From Climacium dendroides (lineage: Eukaryota; Streptophyta; Bryopsida; Hypnales; Climaciaceae): a stretch of 64,000 nt of DNA. Under the pieces are notes generated by a model. It was not told where the DNA came from. It worked only from the letters and a program-made list of their open reading frames with translations, and ran no database searches. Made by a program: the position numbers and the translations under genes. The stretch spans positions 124,001 through 188,000 of the forward strand of contig CATNNA010000003.1 of NCBI GenBank assembly GCA_950106755.1, read 5' to 3'. Below are positions 50,401 to 61,000 of the stretch, piece by piece (within the stretch, counting starts at the first letter, position 1; every line of letters starts with the position of its first letter).

Positions 50401-53400
50401 TGTCTTAAAGTTAAGTTTTTCCATGAATTCTAATTATTTTGATCAATTGCAACTTGTGTGTTATGTTTTTGGACATGCTTGCACGTCAAACCGATATAAT
50501 TTATTGGTTTGCGTTTCATTAAATACAGCATGATTTTTAGAGTATTTGTTTTGAAATCCATTTCAAATGTCAAAGACAGTGGAGGAAAGCAATAGGCTGG
50601 TTTGTCTTAAAATTAAGTTTTTCCATGAATCCTAATTATTTTGAACAATTGCAACTTGTGTGTTATGTTTTTGGACATGCTTGCACGTCAAACCGATATA
50701 ATTTATTGCTTTGGTTTTATTAAATACAGCATGATTTCTAGAGTATTTGTTTTGAAATCCATTTCAAATGAAGAAGACAGTGGAGGAAAGCAATAGGCTG
50801 GTTTGTCTTAAAGTTAAGTTTTTCCATGAATTCTAATTATTTTGATCAATTGCAACTTGTGTGTTATGTTTTTGGACATGCTTGCACGTCAAACCGATAT
50901 AATTTATTGGTTTGCGTTTCATTAAATACAGCATGATTTTTAGAGTATTTGTTTTGAAATCCATTTCAAATGTCAAAGACAGTGGAGGAAAGCAATAGGC
51001 TGGTTTGTCTTAAAATTAAGTTTTTCCATGAATCCTAATTATTTTGAACAATTGCAACTTGTGTGTTATGTTTTTGGACATGCTTGCACGTCAAACCGAT
51101 ATAATTTATTGCTTTGGTTTTATTAAATACAGCATGATTTCTAGAGTATTTGTTTTGAAATCCATTTCAAATGAAGAAGACAGTGTAGGAAAGCAATAGG
51201 CTGGGATGTCTTAAAGTTAAGTTTTTCCATGAATTCTAATTATTTTGAACAATTGCAACTTGTGTGTTATGTTTTTGGACATGCTTGCACGTCAAACCGA
51301 TATAATTTATTGCTTTCGTTTTATTAAATACAGCATGATTTCTAGAGTATTTGTTTTGAAATCCATTTCAAATGTCATAGACAGTGTAGGAAAGCAATAG
51401 GCTGGTTTGTCTTAAAGTTAAGTTTTTCCATGAATTCTAATTATTTTGAACAATTGCAACTTGTGTGTTATGTTTTTGGACATGCTTGCACGTCAAACCG
51501 ATATAATTTATTGCTTTGGTTTTATTAAATACAGCATGATTTCTAGAGTATTTGTTTTGAAATCCATTTCAAATGAAGAAGACAGTGTAGGAAAGCAATA
51601 GGCTGGTTTGTCTTAAAGTTAAGTTTTTCCATGAATTCTAATTATTTTGATCAATTGCAACTTGTGTGTTATGTTTTTGGACATGCTTGCACGTCAAACC
51701 GATATAATTTATTGGTTTGCGTTTCATTAAATACAGCATGATTTTTAGAGTATTTGTTTTGAAATCCATTTCAAATGTCAAAGACAGTGGAGGAAAGCAA
51801 TAGGCTGGTTTGTCTTAAAATTAAGTTTTTCCATGAATCCTAATTATTTTGAACAATTGCAACTTGTGTGTTATGTTTTTGGACATGCTTGCACGTCAAA
51901 CCGATATAATTTATTGCTTTGGTTTTATTAAATACAGCATGATTTCTAGAGTATTTGTTTTGAAATCCATTTCAAATGAAGAAGACAGTGTAGGAAAGCA
52001 ATAGGCTGGGATGTCTTAAAGTTAAGTTTTTCCATGAATTCTAATTATTTTGAACAATTGCAACTTGTGTGTTATGTTTTTGGACATGCTTGCACGTCAA
52101 ACCGATATAATTTATTGCTTTGGTTTTATTAAATACAGCATGATTTCTAGAGTATTTGTTTTGAAATCCATTTCAAATGAAGAAGACAGTGTAGGAAAGC
52201 AATAGGCTGGTTTGTCTTAAAGTTAAGTTTTTCCATGAATTCTAATTATTTTGAACAATTGCAACTTGTGTGTTATGTTTTTGGACATGCTTGCACGTCA
52301 AACCGATATAATTTATTGCTTTGGTTTTATTAAATACAGCATGATTTCTAGAGTATTTGTTTTGAAATCCATTTCAAATGAAGAAGACAGTGTAGGAAAG
52401 CAATAGGCTGGTTTGTCTTAAAGTTAAGTTTTTCCATGAATTCTAATTATTTTGATCAATTGCAACTTGTGTGTTATGTTTTTGGACATGCTTGCACGTC
52501 AAACCGATATAATTTATTGGTTTGCGTTTCATTAAATACAGCATGATTTTTAGAGTATTTGTTTTGAAATCCATTTCAAATGTCAAAGACAGTGGAGGAA
52601 AGCAATAGGCTGGTTTGTCTTAAAATTAAGTTTTTCCATGAATCCTAATTATTTTGAACAATTGCAACTTGTGTGTTATGTTTTTGGACATGCTTGCACG
52701 TCAAACCGATATAATTTATTGCTTTGGTTTTATTAAATACAGCATGATTTCTAGAGTATTTGTTTTGAAATCCATTTCAAATGAAGAAGACAGTGTAGGA
52801 AAGCAATAGGCTGGGATGTCTTAAAGTTAAGTTTTTCCATGAATTCTAATTATTTTGAACAATTGCAACTTGTGTGTTATGTTTTTGGACATGCTTGCAC
52901 GTCAAACCGATATAATTTATTGCTTTCGTTTTATTAAATACAGCATGATTTCTAGAGTATTTGTTTTGAAATCCATTTCAAATGTCATAGACAGTGTAGG
53001 AAAGCAATAGGCTGGTTTGTCTTAAAGTTAAGTTTTTCCATGAATCTAATTATTTTGAACAATTGCAACTTGTGTGTTATGTTTTTGGACATGCTTGCAC
53101 GTCAAACCGATATAATTTATTGCTTTCGTTTTATTAAATACAGCATGATTTCTAGAGTATTTGTTTTGAAATCCATTTCAAATGAAGAAGACAGTGTAGG
53201 AAAGCAATAGGCTGGTTTGTCTTAAAGTTAAGTTTTTCCATGAATTCTAATTATTTTGATCAATTGCAACTTGTGTGTTATGTTTTTGGACATGCTTGCA
53301 CGTCAAACCGATATAATTTATTGGTTTGCGTTTCATTAAATACAGCATGATTTTTAGAGTATTTGTTTTGAAATCCATTTCAAATGTCAAAGACAGTGGA

Positions 53401-56400
53401 GGAAAGCAATAGGCTGGTTTGTCTTAAAATTAAGTTTTTCCATGAATCCTAATTATTTTGAACAATTGCAACTTGTGTGTTATGTTTTTGGACATGCTTG
53501 CACGTCAAACCGATATAATTTATTGCTTTGGTTTTATTAAATACAGCATGATTTCTAGAGTATTTGTTTTGAAATCCATTTCAAATGAAGAAGACAGTGT
53601 AGGAAAGCAATAGGCTGGTTTGTCTTAAAGTTAAGTTTTTCCATGAATTCTAATTATTTTGATCAATTGCAACTTGTGTGTTATGTTTTTGGACATGCTT
53701 GCACGTCAAACCGATATAATTTATTGGTTTGCGTTTCATTAAATACAGCATGATTTTTAGAGTATTTGTTTTGAAATCCATTTCAAATGTCAAAGACAGT
53801 GGAGGAAAGCAATAGGCTGGTTTGTCTTAAAATTAAGTTTTTCCATGAATCCTAATTATTTTGAACAATTGCAACTTGTGTGTTATGTTTTTGGACATGC
53901 TTGCACGTCAAACCGATATAATTTATTGCTTTGGTTTTATTAAATACAGCATGATTTCTAGAGTATTTGTTTTGAAATCCATTTCAAATGAAGAAGACAG
54001 TGTAGGAAAGCAATAGGCTGGGATGTCTTAAAGTTAAGTTTTTCCATGAATTCTAATTATTTTGAACAATTGCAACTTGTGTGTTATGTTTTTGGACATG
54101 CTTGCACGTCAAACCGATATAATTTATTGCTTTCGTTTTATTAAATACAGCATGATTTCTAGAGTATTTGTTTTGAAATCCATTTCAAATGTCATAGACA
54201 GTGTAGGAAAGCAATAGGCTGGTTTGTCTTAAAGTTAAGTTTTTCCATGAATTCTAATTATTTTGAACAATTGCAACTTGTGTGTTATGTTTTTGGACAT
54301 GCTTGCACGTCAAACCGATATAATTTATTGCTTTGGTTTTATTAAATACAGCATGATTTCTAGAGTATTTGTTTTGAAATCCATTTCAAATGAAGAAGAC
54401 AGTGTAGGAAAGCAATAGGCTGGTTTGTCTTAAAGTTAAGTTTTTCCATGAATTCTAATTATTTTGATCAATTGCAACTTGTGTGTTATGTTTTTGGACA
54501 TGCTTGCACGTCAAACCGATATAATTTATTGGTTTGCGTTTCATTAAATACAGCATGATTTTTAGAGTATTTGTTTTGAAATCCATTTCAAATGTCAAAG
54601 ACAGTGGAGGAAAGCAATAGGCTGGTTTGTCTTAAAATTAAGTTTTTCCATGAATCCTAATTATTTTGAACAATTGCAACTTGTGTGTTATGTTTTTGGA
54701 CATGCTTGCACGTCAAACCGATATAATTTATTGCTTTGGTTTTATTAAATACAGCATGATTTCTAGAGTATTTGTTTTGAAATCCATTTCAAATGAAGAA
54801 GACAGTGTAGGAAAGCAATAGGCTGGGATGTCTTAAAGTTAAGTTTTTCCATGAATTCTAATTATTTTGAACAATTGCAACTTGTGTGTTATGTTTTTGG
54901 ACATGCTTGCACGTCAAACCGATATAATTTATTGCTTTGGTTTTATTAAATACAGCATGATTTCTAGAGTATTTGTTTTGAAATCCATTTCAAATGAAGA
55001 AGACAGTGTAGGAAAGCAATAGGCTGGTTTGTCTTAAAGTTAAGTTTTTCCATGAATTCTAATTATTTTGAACAATTGCAACTTGTGTGTTATGTTTTTG
55101 GACATGCTTGCACGTCAAACCGATATAATTTATTGCTTTGGTTTTATTAAATACAGCATGATTTCTAGAGTATTTGTTTTGAAATCCATTTCAAATGAAG
55201 AAGACAGTGTAGGAAAGCAATAGGCTGGTTTGTCTTAAAGTTAAGTTTTTCCATGAATTCTAATTATTTTGATCAATTGCAACTTGTGTGTTATGTTTTT
55301 GGACATGCTTGCACGTCAAACCGATATAATTTATTGGTTTGCGTTTCATTAAATACAGCATGATTTTTAGAGTATTTGTTTTGAAATCCATTTCAAATGT
55401 CAAAGACAGTGGAGGAAAGCAATAGGCTGGTTTGTCTTAAAATTAAGTTTTTCCATGAATCCTAATTATTTTGAACAATTGCAACTTGTGTGTTATGTTT
55501 TTGGACATGCTTGCACGTCAAACCGATATAATTTATTGCTTTGGTTTTATTAAATACAGCATGATTTCTAGAGTATTTGTTTTGAAATCCATTTCAAATG
55601 AAGAAGACAGTGTAGGAAAGCAATAGGCTGGGATGTCTTAAAGTTAAGTTTTTCCATGAATTCTAATTATTTTGAACAATTGCAACTTGTGTGTTATGTT
55701 TTTGGACATGCTTGCACGTCAAACCGATATAATTTATTGCTTTGGTTTTATTAAATACAGCATGATTTCTAGAGTATTTGTTTTGAAATCCATTTCAAAT
55801 GAAGAAGACAGTGTAGGAAAGCAATAGGCTGGTTTGTCTTAAAGTTAAGTTTTTCCATGAATTCTAATTATTTTGAACAATTGCAACTTGTGTGTTATGT
55901 TTTTGGACATGCTTGCACGTCAAACCGATATAATTTATTGCTTTCGTTTTATTAAATACAGCATGATTTCTAGAGTATTTGTTTTGAAATCCATTTCAAA
56001 TGAAGAAGACAGTGTAGGAAAGCAATAGGCTGGTTTGTCTTAAAGTTAAGTTTTTCCATGAATTCTAATTATTTTGATCAATTGCAACTTGTGTGTTATG
56101 TTTTTGGACATGCTTGCACGTCAAACCGATATAATTTATTGGTTTGCGTTTCATTAAATACAGCATGATTTCTAGAGTATTTGTTTTGAAATCCATTTCA
56201 AATGTCAAAGACAGTGGAGGAAAGCAATAGGCTGGTTTGTCTTAAAATTAAGTTTTTCCATGAATCCTAATTATTTTGAACAATTGCAACTTGTGTGTTA
56301 TGTTTTTGGACATGCTTGCACGTCAAACCGATATAATTTATTGCTTTGGTTTTATTAAATACAGCATGATTTCTAGAGTATTTGTTTTGAAATCCATTTC

Positions 56401-58000
56401 AAATGAAGAAGACAGTGTAGGAAAGCAATAGGCTGGTTTGTCTTAAAGTTAAGTTTTTCCATGAATTCTAATTATTTTGATCAATTGCAACTTGTGTGTT
56501 ATGTTTTTGGACATGCTTGCACGTCAAACCGATATAATTTATTGGTTTGCGTTTCATTAAATACAGCATGATTTTTAGAGTATTTGTTTTGAAATCCATT
56601 TCAAATGTCAAAGACAGTGGAGGAAAGCAATAGGCTGGTTTGTCTTAAAATTAAGTTTTTCCATGAATCCTAATTATTTTGAACAATTGCAACTTGTGTG
56701 TTATGTTTTTGGACATGCTTGCACGTCAAACCGATATAATTTATTGCTTTGGTTTTATTAAATACAGCATGATTTCTAGAGTATTTGTTTTGAAATCCAT
56801 TTCAAATGAAGAAGACAGTGTACGAAAGCAATAGGCTGGTTTGTCTTAAAATTAAGTTTTTCCATGAATCCTAATTATTTTGAACAATTGCAACTTGTGT
56901 GTTATGTTTTTGGACATGCTTGCACGTCAAACCGATATAATTTATTGCTTTGGTTTTATTAAATACAGCATGATTTCTAGAGTATTTGTTTTGAAATCCA
57001 TTTCAAATGTCATAGACAGTGTAGGAAAGCAATAGGCTGGTTTGTCTTAAAGTTAAGTTTTTCCATGAATTCTAATTATTTTGAACAATTGCAACTTGTG
57101 TGTTATGTTTTTGGACATGCTTGCACGTCAAACCGATATAATTTATTGCTTTGGTTTTATTAAATACAGCATGATTTCTAGAGTATTTGTTTTGAAATCC
57201 ATTTCAAATGAAGAAGACAGTGTAGGAAAGCAATAGGCTGGTTTGTCTTAAAGTTAAGTTTTTCCATGAATTCTAATTATTTTGATCAATTGCAACTTGT
57301 GTGTTATGTTTTTGGACATGCTTGCACGTCAAACCGATATAATTTATTGGTTTGCGTTTCATTAAATACAGCATGATTTTTAGAGTATTTGTTTTGAAAT
57401 CCATTTCAAATGTCAAAGACAGTGGAGGAAAGCAATAGGCTGGTTTGTCTTAAAATTAAGTTTTTCCATGAATCCTAATTATTTTGAACAATTGCAACTT
57501 GTGTGTTATGTTTTTGGACATGCTTGCACGTCAAACCGATATAATTTATTGCTTTGGTTTTATTAAATACAGCATGATTTCTAGAGTATTTGTTTTGAAA
57601 TCCATTTCAAATGAAGAAGACAGTGTAGGAAAGCAATAGGCTGGTTTGTCTTAAAGTTAAGTTTTTCCATGAATTCTAATTATTTTGATCAATTGCAACT
57701 TGTGTGTTATGTTTTTGGACATGCTTGCACGTCAAACCGATATAATTTATTGGTTTGCGTTTCATTAAATACAGCATGATTTTTAGAGTATTTGTTTTGA
57801 AATCCATTTCAAATGTCAAAGACAGTGGAGGAAAGCAATAGGCTGGTTTGTCTTAAAATTAAGTTTTTCCATGAATCCTAATTATTTTGAACAATTGCAA
57901 CTTGTGTGTTACGTTTTTGGACATGCTTGCACGTCAAACCGATATAATTTATTGCTTTGGTTTTATTAAATACAGCATGATTTCTAGAGTATTTGTTTTG
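50401..58000. repeat. Y cassettes (805 bp) and dimers (403 bp)
   Basis: GTGGAGG marks the GATC/GCGTTTC monomer and occurs at 50,579, 50,982, 51,787, 52,592, 53,396, 53,799, 54,604, 55,409, 56,214, 56,617, 57,422 and 57,825. Steps are 403 or 805 bp (one is 804 because of a single-base deletion, TGAATCTAA near 53,042). So the zone consists of a dimer (GATC monomer plus C20/GCTTT monomer) alternating with the same dimer carrying two extra T20/A34 monomers. GTGGAGG also appears at 50,780 on an AAG monomer, a recombinant. CAATTAC, T155 and C55 are absent or nearly absent. Confidence 0.88.
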
Positions 58001-61000
58001 AAATCCATTTCAAATGAAGAAGACAGTGTACGAAAGCAATAGGCTGGTTTGTCTTAAAATTAAGTTTTTCCATGAATCCTAATTATTTTGAACAATTGCA
58101 ACTTGTGTGTTATGTTTTTGGACATGCTTGCACGTCAAACCGATATAATTTATTGCTTTGGTTTTATTAAATACAGCATGATTTCTAGAGTATTTGTTTT
58201 GAAATCCATTTCAAATGTCATAGACAGTGTAGGAAAGCAATAGGCTGGTTTGTCTTAAAGTTAAGTTTTTCCATGAATTCTAATTATTTTGAACAATTGC
58301 AACTTGTGTGTTATGTTTTTGGACATGCTTGCACGTCAAACCGATATAATTTATTGCTTTGGTTTTATTAAATACAGCATGATTTCTAGAGTATTTGTTT
58401 TGAAATCCATTTCAAATGAAGAAGACAGTGTAGGAAAGCAATAGGCTGGTTTGTCTTAAAGTTAAGTTTTTCCATGAATTCTAATTATTTTGATCAATTG
58501 CAACTTGTGTGTTATGTTTTTGGACATGCTTGCACGTCAAACCGATATAATTTATTGGTTTGCGTTTCATTAAATACAGCATGATTTTTAGAGTATTTGT
58601 TTTGAAATCCATTTCAAATGAAGAAGACAGTGTATGAAAGCAATAGGCTGGTTTGTCTTAAAATTAAGTTTTTCCATGAATTCTAATTATTTTGAACAAT
58701 TGCAACTTGTGTGTTATGTTTTTGGACATGCTTGCACGTCAAACCGATATAATTTATTGGTTTGGGTTTCATTAAATACAGCATGATTTCTAGAGTATTT
58801 GTTTTGAAATCCATTTCAAATGAAGAAGACAGTGTAGGAAAGCAATAGGCTGGTTTGTCTTAAAATTAAGTTTTTCCATGAATCCTAATTATTTTGAACA
58901 ATTGCAACTTGTGTGTTATGTTTTTGGACATGCTTGCACGTCAAACCGATATAATTTATTGCTTTGGTTTTATTAAATACAGCATGATTTCTAGAGTATT
59001 TGTTTTGAAATCCATTTCAAATGTCAAAGACAGTGGAGGAAAGCAATAGGCTGGTTTGTCTTAAAATTAAGTTTTTCCATGAATCCTAATTATTTTGAAC
59101 AATTGCAACTTGTGTGTTACGTTTTTGGACATGCTTGCACGTCAAACCGATATAATTTATTGGTTTTGGGTTTTATTAAATACAGCATGATTTCTAGAGT
59201 ATTTGTTTTGAAATCCATTTCAAATGAAGAAGACAGTGTATGAAAGCAATAGGCTGGTTTGTCTTAAAATTAAGTTTTTCCATGAATTCTAATTATTTTG
59301 AACAATTGCAACTTGTGTGTTATGTTCTTGGACATGCTTGCACGTCAAACCGATATAATTTATTGGTTTGCGTTTCATTAAATACAGCATGATTTCTAGA
59401 GTATTTGTTTTGAAATCCATTTCAAATGAAGAAGACAGTGTATGAAAGCAATAGGCTGGTTTGTCTTAAAATTAAGTTTTTCCATGAATCCTAATTATTT
59501 TGAACAATTGCAACTTGTGTGTTATGTTTTTGGACATGCTTGCACGTCAAACCGATATAATTTATTGCTTTGGTTTTATTAAATACAGCATGATTTCTAG
59601 AGTATTTGTTTTGAAATCCATTTCAAATGTCATAGACAGTGTAGGAAAGCAATAGGCTGGGATGTCTTAAAGTTAAGTTTTTCCATGAATTCTAATTATT
59701 TTGAACAATTGCAACTTGTGTGTTATGTTTTTGGACATGCTTGCACGTCAAACCGATATAATTTATTGCTTTGGTTTTATTAAATACAGCATGATTTCTA
59801 GAGTATTTGTTTTGAAATCCATTTCAAATGAAGAAGACAGTGTAGGAAAGCAATAGGCTGGTTTGTCTTAAAGTTAAGTTTTTCCATGAATTCTAATTAT
59901 TTTGAACAATTGCAACTTGTGTGTTATGTTTTTGGACATGCTTGCACGTCAAACCGATATAATTTATTGCTTTGGTTTTATTAAATACAGCATGATTTCT
60001 AGAGTATTTGTTTTGAAATCCATTTCAAATGAAGAAGACAGTGTAGGAAAGCAATAGGCTGGTTTGTCTTAAAGTTAAGTTTTTCCATGAATTCTAATTA
60101 TTTTGATCAATTGCAACTTGTGTGTTATGTTTTTGGACATGCTTGCACGTCAAACCGATATAATTTATTGGTTTGCGTTTCATTAAATACAGCATGATTT
60201 TTAGAGTATTTGTTTTGAAATCCATTTCAAATGTCAAAGACAGTGGAGGAAAGCAATAGGCTGGTTTGTCTTAAAATTAAGTTTTTCCATGAATCCTAAT
60301 TATTTTGAACAATTGCAACTTGTGTGTTATGTTTTTGGACATGCTTGCACGTCAAACCGATATAATTTATTGCTTTGGTTTTATTAAATACAGCATGATT
60401 TCTAGAGTATTTGTTTTGAAATCCATTTCAAATGAAGAAGACAGTGTAGGAAAGCAATAGGCTGGGATGTCTTAAAGTTAAGTTTTTCCATGAATTCTAA
60501 TTATTTTGAACAATTGCAACTTGTGTGTTATGTTTTTGGACATGCTTGCACGTCAAACCGATATAATTTATTGCTTTGGTTTTATTAAATACAGCATGAT
60601 TTCTAGAGTATTTGTTTTGAAATCCATTTCAAATGTCATAGACAGTGTAGGAAAGCAATAGGCTGGTTTGTCTTAAAGTTAAGTTTTTCCATGAATTCTA
60701 ATTATTTTGAACAATTGCAACTTGTGTGTTATGTTTTTGGACATGCTTGCACGTCAAACCGATATAATTTATTGCTTTCGTTTTATTAAATACAGCATGA
60801 TTTCTAGAGTATTTGTTTTGAAATCCATTTCAAATGAAGAAGACAGTGTAGGAAAGCAATAGGCTGGTTTGTCTTAAAGTTAAGTTTTTCCATGAATTCT
60901 AATTATTTTGATCAATTGCAACTTGTGTGTTATGTTTTTGGACATGCTTGCACGTCAAACCGATATAATTTATTGGTTTGCGTTTCATTAAATACAGCAT

